A stretch of 64,000 bases of DNA from Lachnoclostridium sp. An14 (GTDB lineage: Bacteria > Bacillota > Clostridia > Lachnospirales > Lachnospiraceae): contig NZ_NFLE01000009.1 in NCBI RefSeq assembly GCF_002160755.1, forward strand, positions 58,445-122,444, given 5' to 3'. The translations under genes were made by a program, and so were the position numbers. The notes below the pieces were generated by a model that saw only the letters and a program-made list of their open reading frames with translations, made no database searches and was not told the DNA's origin. Below, piece by piece: positions 35,777 through 43,842 of the stretch (within the stretch, counting starts at the first letter, position 1; the number at the start of each line of letters is the position of its first letter).

Positions 35777-35945
35777 ACCCCGGAAAATCAAGGGTTTCCG
35801 GGGAATTCTTATACCCGGAAAGGCTGATATAGTTTGACGGGATTTGGCCGAACGAAACACGTTTTAACCCGTTTTTTATGGGCTAAACATAGGACAACCA
35901 TCCCCAGACAGGGGGAATGGGCTAAAAAGTAGGACAATTTTCAGG
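35777..35945. repeat. Putative ICE-end repeats, copy A
   Basis: The segment holds a strong hairpin (CCCCGGAAA...TTTCCGGGG), then CCCGGAAAGGCTGATATAGTTTGA, then two TAGGACAA boxes after GGCTAAA. The middle part recurs in diverged form at 43122-43190 and the TAGGACAACC part at 34815-34830. I read these as integrase-binding repeats marking element ends. Confidence 0.5.
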
Positions 35946-36059
35946 CGATTTCAGCCCTCTCAAGGCGCGTGTTTTTGGCTCCGGCAGGGTGCATTTTTAT
36001 TCAACGTGTTTCGTCTGAATTTGACCTGATCCAAACAAAGGAAAATAAATTGATCGCTG

Positions 36060-36090
36060 AGCGCCCGGCATTCTTACTGGGCGCTTTTTG
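36060..36090 (+). terminator. Hairpin terminator
   Basis: AGCGCCC pairs with GGGCGCT followed by TTTT. No gene ends just upstream; it may close transcripts leaving the ICE end. Confidence 0.65.
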
Positions 36091-36171
36091 CATTTTCGGG
36101 GGAGGTTATCCGGGAACAGAAAAAGAAATCCGACACAGCTTAATGCGTCTGCATCTGCTGTGCCGGATTCT

Positions 36172-36525
36172 TTATTTTCTCATGGATGGGCAGCAAGGGA
36201 GTTTCGCATCCAGTCCGTCCAGATAACTGGTTCCCCAATTACACATAACCTCCAAAACGGGGACAATGCTTTTCCCAAAGGGTGTTAAAGAATAGATTGT
36301 CTTTGGAGGATTTTCCGGTATTACTTCTCTGGAAACCTTTCCGTGTTGCTGGAGATCCCGGAGCTGCTGCGAAAGCATCTTCGCTGTGGCCTTTGGAATG
36401 AGCCGCTGAAGCTCCATGTAGTGAAGTGGCTGTTCGATAAGATGCCATAAGATGAGTGGCTTATATTTACCACCGATCAAGGATAACGTCGCCTCCACAG
36501 GGCAACTAAAGTTTTCTGCTTGCAT
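36172..36525 (-). CDS. HxlR-family redox-type regulator
   Basis: This 117-residue winged-helix regulator of the HxlR/DUF24 family (VEATLSLIGGKYKPLILWHL, then YSLTPFGKSIVPVLEVMCNWG) has a cysteine at position 8 (NFSCPVEA). This matches the conserved N-terminal thiol used by YodB, CatR and HypR to sense quinones or disulfide stress. It is divergent from a nitroreductase gene, the same pairing as HypR-HypO in Bacillus. It probably represses that gene until oxidised. Confidence 0.88.
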   Translation of the reverse strand: MQAENFSCPVEATLSLIGGKYKPLILWHLIEQPLHYMELQRLIPKATAKMLSQQLRDLQQHGKVSREVIPENPPKTIYSLTPFGKSIVPVLEVMCNWGTSYLDGLDAKLPCCPSMRK

Positions 36526-36564
36526 ATTCGTACCTCCCTTGACGAAAGAGCACTTTCCTTTTGG

Positions 36565-36618
36565 GTACTATCTTCCCGGAAAGTACATTCTTGTGAAAAA
36601 AATTTGCGGTGCTACAAT
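36565..36618 (+). promoter_or_regulatory. Nitroreductase promoter and HxlR operator candidate
   Basis: TTGTGA (36591-36596), a 16-nt spacer and TACAAT (36613-36618) form the promoter. GTACT and AGTAC (36565-36569, 36582-36586) are inverted arms just upstream, of the type bound by HxlR proteins. Confidence 0.55.
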
Positions 36619-36670
36619 ATAGTCGATGGTTGATTTGACATATAGAACACACAGAAAGGATGTTATAACT

Positions 36671-37189
36671 ATGGAATTACTTGAAATCGCTAAAAAGCGT
36701 TTCTCTGTTCGGAGCTATACCAATCAGAAGGTGGAGCCTGAAAAGCTGGCCAAGATTTTGGAGGCCGCGCACGTTGCTCCGACGGCAGCTAATCTTCAGC
36801 CGGTTCATCTGATTGTTGCCCAGAGTGATGAGGCCCTTGCGAAAGTGGGCGAGGCCGCCGAGGTTTATGGAGCGCCGCTGGCAATTATCGTGTGTGCAGA
36901 CCACAACAAGGCATGGGTGCGGCCCTTTGACAAAAAGCAGACTGGCGACATTGACGCCTCTATCCTGACGGACCACATGATGCTCCAGGCAACGGAACTG
37001 GGCCTGGGGAGTGTTTGGGTATGCTACTTTAAGCCGGACGTTCTGAGCAAGGCATTTCATCTGCCTGCCAATCTGGAGCCGATCAATATCCTTGCTATCG
37101 GCTACTCCGCCGAGGGCGAGGGCGATCCGAACCGCTTTGCCGCTCAGCGCATTCCTATGGATAAACTGGTTTCCTACGATATGCTGTAA
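36671..37189 (+). CDS. Nitroreductase-family flavoprotein
   Basis: This 172-residue FMN-dependent oxidoreductase (KKRFSVRSYTNQKVEPEKL, then HVAPTAANLQP and GLGSVWVCYF) of the nitroreductase family likely reduces quinones, nitro compounds or similar electrophiles with NAD(P)H in the cytoplasm. The ATG at 36671 follows AAAGGATG. The divergent HxlR gene suggests induction by thiol-reactive stress. It is on the short side for the family but retains the FMN-binding ends. Confidence 0.9.
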   Translation: MELLEIAKKRFSVRSYTNQKVEPEKLAKILEAAHVAPTAANLQPVHLIVAQSDEALAKVGEAAEVYGAPLAIIVCADHNKAWVRPFDKKQTGDIDASILTDHMMLQATELGLGSVWVCYFKPDVLSKAFHLPANLEPINILAIGYSAEGEGDPNRFAAQRIPMDKLVSYDML

Positions 37190-37237
37190 ACAATCGCCGT
37201 ACCGAGGCGCAACCCTTTTTCACAGGGCTGCGCCTCT

Positions 37238-37555
37238 TTATCTTTCAGAGATATGGGCATAGGTTTCTTCTAAAATCCACTTGATATGTTCGTCGCATAA
37301 AGCGTAGAATACATTTTTCCCGACTTTATGTGGGGAAACCAGCTTTGCAAATTTTAGAATTTTCAGTTGATGGGAAACTGCGGATTCGGACATATTCATT
37401 TGCGTGGCCAGTTCATTCACGCAATATTCCCGGCCCATAAGTGCCCATAGGATTTTCATGCGAGTGAAATCGCCCATTGCTTTGTGCAGCTCAGATAACC
37501 GATCTATGTCCGCTGCGTCAGGTATAAGTACGCATGATTTTTGCCGTTGCTCCAT
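37238..37555 (-). CDS. ArsR/SmtB-family metal sensor 1
   Basis: This 105-residue ArsR-family repressor has the recognition helix NMSESAVSHQLKILKFAKLV and a C-terminal helix with DEHIKWILEETYAH, which could form the alpha-5 zinc site of SmtB/CzrA-type sensors. The ATG at 37555 is preferred over an upstream extension across the shared promoter region. It is transcribed away from a second ArsR gene. Confidence 0.88.
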   Translation of the reverse strand: MEQRQKSCVLIPDAADIDRLSELHKAMGDFTRMKILWALMGREYCVNELATQMNMSESAVSHQLKILKFAKLVSPHKVGKNVFYALCDEHIKWILEETYAHISER

Positions 37556-37577
37556 AGTGACCTCCAATCTTTCGTAT

Positions 37578-37606
37578 TTGACAGCTGTACTATTTGCGGG
37601 TATTCT
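37578..37606 (+). promoter_or_regulatory. Strong sigma-A promoter for metal sensor 2
   Basis: TTGACA, a 17-nt spacer and TATTCT lie in the divergent gap between the two ArsR genes. Confidence 0.75.
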
Positions 37607-37630
37607 ATTTTTGGAAAGGAGGCGGCCGAT

Positions 37631-37993
37631 ATGTCGCACTACCATTTGCCCCATAATCATGGACAAGACATTGATAAAGTTTTAGATAAAATGCCTGCGG
37701 AAGAAAACTTCCGGGATATAGCGATCCTTTTTCAGCAGTTGAGTGATCCGTCACGCCTGAGGCTCCTGTGGCTGTTGTGCCACAGTGAGGAATGTGTCTG
37801 CAATTTAGCGGCAGCGGTACAAATGAGCGCACCGGCCATTTCCCACCACTTGAAAAATCTGAAAAGCAGCGGTCTGATTACCAGCCGCAGGGAGGGAAAG
37901 GAAGTCTACTATACTTTATCCAACACAGGCCCTGCAAAACTTCTCCATAAAACCGTTGATGCCTTGTTTGAAATATCTTGTCCGACTGATTGA
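37631..37993 (+). CDS. ArsR/CadC-type metal sensor 2
   Basis: This 120-residue ArsR-family regulator has a His-rich N-terminus (MSHYHLPHNHGQD), a CVC motif (SEECVCNLAAAVQ) that matches the metal-binding cysteines of CadC, and the HTH QMSAPAISHHLKNLKSSGL. CadC-type proteins release DNA on binding Cd, Pb or Zn. It likely controls the P-type ATPase operon that faces it. AAAGGAGG precedes the ATG at 37631. Confidence 0.88.
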   Translation: MSHYHLPHNHGQDIDKVLDKMPAEENFRDIAILFQQLSDPSRLRLLWLLCHSEECVCNLAAAVQMSAPAISHHLKNLKSSGLITSRREGKEVYYTLSNTGPAKLLHKTVDALFEISCPTD

Positions 37994-38000
37994 TAAGTGA

Positions 38001-38040
38001 AATGCGCCGCTGTTTCCACAATGGACAGCGGCGCATTTTT
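38001..38040. terminator. Bidirectional terminator between converging genes
   Basis: AATGCGCCGCTGT and its exact reverse complement form a 13-bp stem, T-rich on the + side. It lies between the metal sensor (+) and the ATPase (-). Confidence 0.85.
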
Positions 38041-38057
38041 ATATCCCTGCTTATCTG

Positions 38058-39923
38058 TCAACGTGTCGCGGGGAGGAATTTCTTTACCCGCATCGCTCGA
38101 ATCGCATTTAGAATAGCGATGACCGATACGCCAACATCTGCAAAAACGGCTGCCCACATATTTGCGTATCCAGTAGCTCCCAAAATCAAAACTAAAATCT
38201 TGACGCCGAGAGCAAACACGATATTCTCATTTGCGATACGGATTGTCTTTCTGGCAATCTGGACAACTGCGGAGATCTTCGAGGGTTCATCTGTCATCAA
38301 AACCACGTCCGCAGCCTCAATCGCTGCATCGGAGCCAAGACCGCCCATGGCAATACCTACATCCGCACGAGCAAGCACAGGCGCATCGTTGATTCCATCG
38401 CCAACAAACACCAGTTTCCCCTTTTCGGTGGTCTGCCGGAGCATCATTTCTACACGGTCAACTTTGTCCGCCGGGAGCAATTCGGTATATGCCTGATCCA
38501 GCCCCAGCTTTTGCGCCACTTTCTTTCCGACGGCATCTGCATCGCCGGTGAGCATGACGGTTTTCCTGACGCCGACTTCCTTTAACGCTTTGATTGCAGA
38601 CGGAGCATCTGCCTTGATTTCATCTTCAATGACAATGTAACCAGCATATTTTCCGTTGCAGGCCAGATAGATGACTGTACCAATGGCATTCGAGGGGATA
38701 TAGGCAATTCCTTCTTTATCCATCAGTTTTGCGTTGCCAGCGAGAATTGTTTTCCCATCTATGACAGCGCGGACGCCGTGACCGGCAATTTCCTGCACAT
38801 CACTAATGCGGCTGTGGTCGATCTTCTTGCCATACGCTTTTTTTATGGAGAGTGAGATCGGATGGTTGGAGTAGTCCTCGGCATAAGCCGCCAGCTCCAA
38901 AAGCTGTGCCTCTTTCATACTTACTGCATTGATCTGGCTGACCGCAAAAGAACCCTTTGTCAAGGTGCCGGTTTTATCGAATACCACTACCTCTGTATGG
39001 GCCAGCGATTCCAAATAGTTACTGCCTTTGACAAGGACACCGATTTTGGATGCACCGCCGATGCCGCCAAAGAAACTAAGCGGAATAGAGATAACCAGAG
39101 CGCAGGGGCAGGAAATCACCAGGAAGGTCAGCGCCCGGTAAATCCAGACTGTGAATGGCTGTCCAGTGACAAGAGGCGGCAGAACTGCAAGGGCAATCGC
39201 TGCAAAGACAACAATCGGGGTGTAGTAGCGGGCAAAACGGCTGATAAAGTTTTCTGTTTTTCCTTTTTTGTCGCTGGCATTCTCCACAAGGTCCAAAATT
39301 TTTGCAACCGTGGATTCCCTATACTTTTTAGTGGTCTGAATGGTCAGGATGCCTGTCTGGTTGATGCACCCGCTGATTACTTCCATCCCAGGTTCCACGT
39401 CACGGGGCATGGATTCGCCGGTGAGAGCAGATGTATCCAAAGCGGACGTGCCTTTGATGATCCTACCATCCAGCGGCACCCGTTCACCAGGCTTTACTAC
39501 AATCGTGTCCCCGATGTTTACTTCTTCAGGATCGACCTGTTCAAGTTTTCCATTCCGTTCTACATTTGCATAGTCAGGGCGAATGTCCATCAGGCTTGCA
39601 ATGGATTTTCTGGATTTGGAAACCGCATAGGACTGGAACCATTCCCCTACCTGATAGAACAGCATAACGGCTACGCCCTCAGAGTGTTCTCCTAAGATCA
39701 GTGCGCCAATAGTGGCAATCGTCATCAGAAAGTTTTCATCGAATACCTGTCCATGCAGGATATTGGTGAGAGCCTTCCAGACAATATCCCAGCCGATTAC
39801 AACATAGCAGACCAGAAATACTGCCATTTCCGCAGTCGGATCAAGTGTGAGCAGACTGCCGGCAGCGAACAGCACTGCCGCAATGATAATGCGGAAAAGC
39901 AGGCGCTTTTGTTTTCGTGTCAT
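38058..39923 (-). CDS. Heavy-metal translocating P-type ATPase
   Basis: This 621-residue P1B-type ATPase of the Cd/Zn/Pb class has the transport motif SCPCALV, a phosphorylation site DKTGTLTKG, the HP dipeptide in YSNHPIS, and GDGINDAP. It lacks an N-terminal metal-binding domain; that role is probably taken by the separate HMA protein encoded just upstream. The second ATG (39923) is the start, because AAAGGAG abuts the first ATG. It exports metal across the cell membrane. Confidence 0.95.
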   Translation of the reverse strand: MTRKQKRLLFRIIIAAVLFAAGSLLTLDPTAEMAVFLVCYVVIGWDIVWKALTNILHGQVFDENFLMTIATIGALILGEHSEGVAVMLFYQVGEWFQSYAVSKSRKSIASLMDIRPDYANVERNGKLEQVDPEEVNIGDTIVVKPGERVPLDGRIIKGTSALDTSALTGESMPRDVEPGMEVISGCINQTGILTIQTTKKYRESTVAKILDLVENASDKKGKTENFISRFARYYTPIVVFAAIALAVLPPLVTGQPFTVWIYRALTFLVISCPCALVISIPLSFFGGIGGASKIGVLVKGSNYLESLAHTEVVVFDKTGTLTKGSFAVSQINAVSMKEAQLLELAAYAEDYSNHPISLSIKKAYGKKIDHSRISDVQEIAGHGVRAVIDGKTILAGNAKLMDKEGIAYIPSNAIGTVIYLACNGKYAGYIVIEDEIKADAPSAIKALKEVGVRKTVMLTGDADAVGKKVAQKLGLDQAYTELLPADKVDRVEMMLRQTTEKGKLVFVGDGINDAPVLARADVGIAMGGLGSDAAIEAADVVLMTDEPSKISAVVQIARKTIRIANENIVFALGVKILVLILGATGYANMWAAVFADVGVSVIAILNAIRAMRVKKFLPATR

Positions 39924-39945
39924 AATAAACATCTCCTTTCAGTCA

Positions 39946-39977
39946 AACACCGGCTGCCGTTTCTGGCAGCCGGTGTT
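39946..39977 (-). terminator. Intercistronic hairpin between HMA and ATPase genes
   Basis: AACACCGGCTGCC and GGCAGCCGGTGTT form a perfect 13-bp stem with a 6-nt loop. There is little T-run on the - strand, so attenuation or mRNA stability is as likely as termination. Confidence 0.6.
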
Positions 39978-39986
39978 CAGCTTTTC

Positions 39987-40205
39987 TTACGCCTTGACCG
40001 TCACATCCGGCTCAATCTTTTTGATAAGCGCCTTGGCCTCAGCCAGAATTGCGTCGAAGCGGTCATCCGGAGCATCCAGAACCATCTTCTGGCTCAGGAA
40101 GTTCACTTCCACGTCATTTACGCCGTCGATTTTCTGTACGGCTTTCTGAATCTTGGCGGCACAGTGGCCGCAGTCAAGGTCGATCAGCTTAATGGTCTTT
40201 TTCAT
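39987..40205 (-). CDS. HMA-domain metal chaperone
   Basis: This 72-residue protein is a single heavy-metal-associated domain with the metal site DLDCGHCAAK and a beta-alpha-beta-beta-alpha-beta pattern. It probably hands metal to the ATPase encoded next. The ATG at 40205 follows AAAGGGGG. The two form an operon from the promoter at 40288-40316. Confidence 0.9.
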   Translation of the reverse strand: MKKTIKLIDLDCGHCAAKIQKAVQKIDGVNDVEVNFLSQKMVLDAPDDRFDAILAEAKALIKKIEPDVTVKA

Positions 40206-40253
40206 CACAAAGACCCCCTTTCCTTTTAGTATTTGGTTGGTTTGACATGGCCG

Positions 40254-40316
40254 AACAATTAAACATTCATTTAACTGTTACGGGCACAGTATATTTACAC
40301 AACGGCTTAAAGTCAA
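40254..40316 (-). promoter_or_regulatory. Promoter and ArsR-type operator of the metal export operon
   Basis: On the - strand TTGACT (40316-40311), a 17-nt spacer and TATACT (40293-40288) form a good promoter. Directly downstream, AACAATTAAA and TTTAACTGTT (40254-40263, 40270-40279) form 10-bp inverted arms with one mismatch, at a position where a bound ArsR/CadC repressor would block transcription. Confidence 0.7.
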
Positions 40317-40340
40317 TGGATGGGGAAAGGGTTCTGCTGA

Positions 40341-40396
40341 TTGGATTTGAAATACTGCGGTTTGGAGCGTACAAACGCCCCGCAATTTTATATACT
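40341..40396 (+). promoter_or_regulatory. Shared AraC box and -10 upstream of the MATE gene
   Basis: A 29-bp box beginning TTGGATTTGAAAT and ending TTGGAGCG (40341-40369) is repeated with 25 identical positions at 41954-41982. In both places a -10 box (here TATACT, 40391-40396) follows exactly 23 nt after TTGGAG. This suggests activation by the AraC protein encoded after the MATE gene. Confidence 0.65.
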
Positions 40397-40439
40397 TTTT
40401 ATGGTTAGACGTGGCTAATATCAAATGGGAGGTAACGTG

Positions 40440-41813
40440 ATGAAACAATCACTGGATACAAGAACAAAGCTGCTTACACAGCGCCCCTTCTCGCTGATGC
40501 TGGAGCTGAGCATCCCTGCGGTCCTCGGCATGGTCGTTGTGGGCCTCTATAACATGATGGATTCCATCTTTGTCGGACAGATGGTTGGGGATATTCAGAT
40601 GGGAGCCGTATCGGTTTCCTATCCGTTTACCCTGATCAACGCCGGTTCCGCAGCTATGTTGGGAGTGGGTTCCGCCTCAGTTTTATCGAGAGCCATTGGC
40701 AAAAAGGACAACGATACGGTAAAGAAGATCATGGGCAATCTGGTTGCCGCTGTTGTGATCCTGTCTGTGATTTACACGGTCATCGGCATGGTTTTTACCC
40801 GTCAGCTTTTATCTCTGGCCGGAGCCAGTGACAATATTCTGAACTACGCCGAAAAGTATCTGCGGATTATATTTGCTGGTTCTCTGCTGGTCAACTTCTT
40901 CCAAAGCGCAAACATGGTAATCCGAGGAGAAGGCCAGCTCAAAAAAGCAATGTTCATCATCGCCAGCGGTGCTATCCTGAACATTATCCTTGACCCCATT
41001 TTTATTTCCATTTTGAATCCTTATGGGATGGGGATTGAGGCTGCTGCTTATGCTACTGTGCTGTCCCAGTTTGTCCAGGCTGCGATTACTGTGTGGTATT
41101 TCAAAAAGAAAAGTCCAAATGTAAAAATAGGCAGTATCCGTATTGATGGGCCGATTCTCCGTCAGGTGCTTGCGGTTGGCATCTCTGCTCTGTTGATGCA
41201 GGTTTTGACCCTTGTTCAGCAGACCGTGATTTACCGTGTAGCTGCCAACTATGGTGGAGAGACTTCGCAGATCCTTTTGGGAGCCGCCCTGCGGTTCTGG
41301 AATTTCTCCTTTGTCCCTCTGTGGGGAATCAGTCAGGGATTCCAGCCTGCGGCCGGTACGAACTACGGAGCAAAGGATTATGACCGTGTAAAGCTGCTGA
41401 CCAAAGTATTCATTGCTGCGGCTACCGTTCTGTCCCTGCTGTTCTGGATTCCCGCCGAGCTGCTCCCGGAGCAGGTGCTTTCTATGTTCATTACAACGCC
41501 GGGGGTGGCAGCGTCAGGAGTAACGAATTTCCGCATTATGTTCAGTACCTACATTTTACAGGGAAGTTTTCTGATTGCGGTCACACTGTTCCAGTCCTTG
41601 GGTAAGGCGAATAAAGCCACATGGCTGGTGCTGTTCCGCCAGATTATCCTCTTTATTCCGCTGTGTGTCCTCTTGCCGATGATCGGCGGCCTGGGCATTT
41701 GCGGCGTATGGTTGGCGATTGCTCTGACAGATGCGGTTCTGGTTGTAATCACGATTGCGATGATGGCGTCTGAATTTCGTAAAATGCCGCGCACTTTGCA
41801 GGCTTTGCGGTAA
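40440..41813 (+). CDS. MATE-family multidrug efflux pump
   Basis: This 457-residue protein has about 12 membrane helices and the MATE opening TQRPFSLMLELSIPAVLGMVVVGLYNMMDSIFVGQ. MATE pumps export drugs or metabolites using Na+ or H+ gradients. The ATG at 40440 follows GGGAGGTAAC. Its promoter shares a box with the downstream AraC gene, so the pump is probably induced by whatever that regulator senses. Confidence 0.93.
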   Translation: MKQSLDTRTKLLTQRPFSLMLELSIPAVLGMVVVGLYNMMDSIFVGQMVGDIQMGAVSVSYPFTLINAGSAAMLGVGSASVLSRAIGKKDNDTVKKIMGNLVAAVVILSVIYTVIGMVFTRQLLSLAGASDNILNYAEKYLRIIFAGSLLVNFFQSANMVIRGEGQLKKAMFIIASGAILNIILDPIFISILNPYGMGIEAAAYATVLSQFVQAAITVWYFKKKSPNVKIGSIRIDGPILRQVLAVGISALLMQVLTLVQQTVIYRVAANYGGETSQILLGAALRFWNFSFVPLWGISQGFQPAAGTNYGAKDYDRVKLLTKVFIAAATVLSLLFWIPAELLPEQVLSMFITTPGVAASGVTNFRIMFSTYILQGSFLIAVTLFQSLGKANKATWLVLFRQIILFIPLCVLLPMIGGLGICGVWLAIALTDAVLVVITIAMMASEFRKMPRTLQALR

Positions 41814-41953
41814 GGAGGGGCGGCTGTGTATCTCTGTGACGGAACCGTAGGCTATAACACAACACGAATCATGAAAGCCGGATGACTCCGCGCTTACGGC
41901 TTTTCCATTTGCACAGTTAGCCATGACGTACTATAATGCAAAGTGGGTTCTAT

Positions 41954-42009
41954 TTGGATTTCAAATCCTGCTGATTGGAGCGGTGCAATATGGGAAAAAA
42001 CCATATAAT
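41954..42009 (+). promoter_or_regulatory. Shared AraC box and -10 upstream of the AraC gene
   Basis: This is the second copy of the 29-bp box (41954-41982), with TATAAT at 42004-42009, 23 nt after TTGGAG as at the MATE gene. It supports a start of the AraC gene downstream at 42074. Confidence 0.65.
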
Positions 42010-42073
42010 AAAAGATGCCAGGAGAACCCTGGCACAACAGATAAACAATAAAAATATAGCGGAAAGGACAGTT

Positions 42074-43051
42074 ATGGAGCATACCCCACTTTCATCAACG
42101 GGGTTATCCGCAGTCATTCCGGAAGATAACGACGGCTATTGTACCGTCTATAAAATGGATTGTGCGGATGGCCTTGGACTTATGACGGTCTATCAGGTCT
42201 ATCCCGGAATACAGCTTATTTATAATGACTTTGAGGCAACGAGCTGCTATTGGGATGGGAACATTGATAAAAATATATTGGAGATCAATCATTGCCGGGA
42301 AGGCCGTGAGGGATGTCGCTTAGCAAGCGGTTCTTGTCTTTATCTCGGAGAAGGCGACCTGTCAATCCATACCATGGATAATTGTGCGGCGGAAATGTCG
42401 TTTCCATTAAAGCATTATCGGGGGATTTCCGTTGTTATCAATCTGTCTGTGGTAGTGAAAAATCCGCCTGAAATTCTCTCTGACAGTGGCATAGATATTT
42501 TGCAATTCAAAGATAAGTTTTGTTCTGGTGGAAACTGCTTTATCATGCGAGCGAAGGATGAGATTGAACATATATTTTCAGAACTTTATTCTGTGCCGGA
42601 TTGTTTACAGAAACCATATTTTCGATTAAAGGTACAGGAACTGCTTTTGTTTTTGTGTATGGTGGATGTGTCCCAAGAGAAACAGAGAGAGCTATACACT
42701 TCTCCACAAGTGGAGATTATCAAGACAATCCACAAAAGGCTGACATCCAATCTTCAGGAGCGGCCAACCATTGAAGATCTTTCTAAGGAATATTTGATAA
42801 ACACTACAACCTTAAAGGATACCTTTAAAGGGATTTATGGACAGCCTATTGGAACTTATATGAAGGAATACCGCATTAGGCAGGCTGCAATTTTATTGAG
42901 GCAGACACAGGCCACCATAGCAGAAATTGCGAATCAGGTTGGATATGAAAACCAGAGTAAATTTGCCACAGCGTTCCGTGACGTATTGAAAATCTCACCG
43001 GCTGAATATCGCAAACAAAATGCCAGTGATGGAACTGTACTCCAAAACTAA
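42074..43051 (+). CDS. AraC-family transcriptional regulator
   Basis: This protein of about 325 residues has a C-terminal AraC DNA-binding domain (IHKRLTSNLQERPTIEDLSKEYLINTTTLKDTFKGIYG, then IAEIANQVGYENQSKFATAFRDVLKISPAEYR) and an N-terminal ligand domain I cannot assign. I choose the ATG at 42074 (GGAAAGGAC upstream) because an earlier ATG at 41990 lies between the operator box and the -10. It likely activates itself and the MATE pump. Confidence 0.88.
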   Translation: MEHTPLSSTGLSAVIPEDNDGYCTVYKMDCADGLGLMTVYQVYPGIQLIYNDFEATSCYWDGNIDKNILEINHCREGREGCRLASGSCLYLGEGDLSIHTMDNCAAEMSFPLKHYRGISVVINLSVVVKNPPEILSDSGIDILQFKDKFCSGGNCFIMRAKDEIEHIFSELYSVPDCLQKPYFRLKVQELLLFLCMVDVSQEKQRELYTSPQVEIIKTIHKRLTSNLQERPTIEDLSKEYLINTTTLKDTFKGIYGQPIGTYMKEYRIRQAAILLRQTQATIAEIANQVGYENQSKFATAFRDVLKISPAEYRKQNASDGTVLQN

Positions 43052-43065
43052 ATAATAATATTTGC

Positions 43066-43098
43066 TGTGCGACGGCAGAGGAAAAAAGCCGTCGTACA
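43066..43098 (+). terminator. Hairpin after the AraC gene
   Basis: TGTGCGACGGC pairs with GCCGTCGTACA (one G-T pair). No clear T-run follows, so termination efficiency is uncertain. Confidence 0.5.
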
Positions 43099-43121
43099 GG
43101 AGACTATTGATACGATTATTT

Positions 43122-43260
43122 ATATCCCGAAAGGTTGATATAGTTTGATATGGTTTGAGGCAACGAGACCGATTTTCACCCAATTTTTAGTGGCTACCAA
43201 GTGATTAAACGGCAAAAAAGGGATAAAATGAGGGCCAAGTGGTGACTAAATAGGTTAACC
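43122..43260. repeat. Diverged ICE-end repeat, copy B
   Basis: ATATCCCGAAAGGTTGATATAGTTTGA and the following 60 nt align with 35811-35895 at about two thirds identity, including GTTTGA, AACGA and TTTTTAnTGGCTA stretches. It is followed by GTGATTAAACGG-type motifs. It looks like the remnant of another element end. From 43261 to 43491 I see no gene. Confidence 0.45.
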
Positions 43261-43491
43261 GAAGGGCACTTTTTGCATTTCCTGTGAAAATGCCAGACAC
43301 TGTCTGTTAAATTACCTGGAGCAGGTCTGCACAGTAAATTTGCGAAAGCTTTCTGTCATTATGCGCGAGATACGGGCATACGCGCAGGAAAACGGGCTGA
43401 AACCGTCTTTCTGCTGTACAGGCCATGGGGCGGGAAAAAGGGCCGCGCACGGGAAAAAGGAAGACAAAACTCCAGCATTTCTCGTTCTGCC

Positions 43492-43818
43492 TCATTTCTC
43501 CCCGGGCGGCGTATAAATCACGCTTTTCCTGGAAACCCGGCACAGGACGCCCTTTGGGAGGCGGTAGACCACTGTTCCCGCGGCATTGTCGCCGATGCGG
43601 TCGTAGAGGCGGCCGGCGCTGAAACTTTCGCCGAGGACGGTGTGGGGGCTGTTGGCCACGTAGCCGATGGTGCCGAGACCAGGGACTCTTACCTGGATGG
43701 CCTCAGAATCGTAGGGATTTTCCGGCTCCTTTTTTAAGAAAACTTCCATGCCAGGCTGGAGAAACTCATCTCCGAAGTAGTGTCTGGTGCCGGTCAGTGT
43801 AAAATAAAGCTTTGCCAT
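43492..43818 (-). CDS. HIRAN-domain protein
   Basis: This 108-residue protein is essentially one HIRAN domain (LYFTLTGTRHYFGDEFLQPGMEVFLKKEPENPYDSEAIQV, then IGYVANSPHTVL). HIRAN domains recognise DNA ends or stalled forks when fused to helicases; free-standing bacterial copies are uncharacterised. AAAGGAG precedes the ATG. It lies 24 nt after the Ada-like zinc protein gene on the same strand. Confidence 0.88.
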   Translation of the reverse strand: MAKLYFTLTGTRHYFGDEFLQPGMEVFLKKEPENPYDSEAIQVRVPGLGTIGYVANSPHTVLGESFSAGRLYDRIGDNAAGTVVYRLPKGVLCRVSRKSVIYTPPGEK

Positions 43819-43842
43819 AGGGAATACTCCTTTCTTTTTTTG

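Noticed and set aside
35969..36288. Short + strand frames near the ICE end
   Set aside because: No ribosome site or domain, and they run across a terminator hairpin into the antisense of the HxlR gene.
43307..43491. Possible gene before the HIRAN gene
   Set aside because: Frames here lack starts with ribosome sites and show no domain; treated as non-coding.
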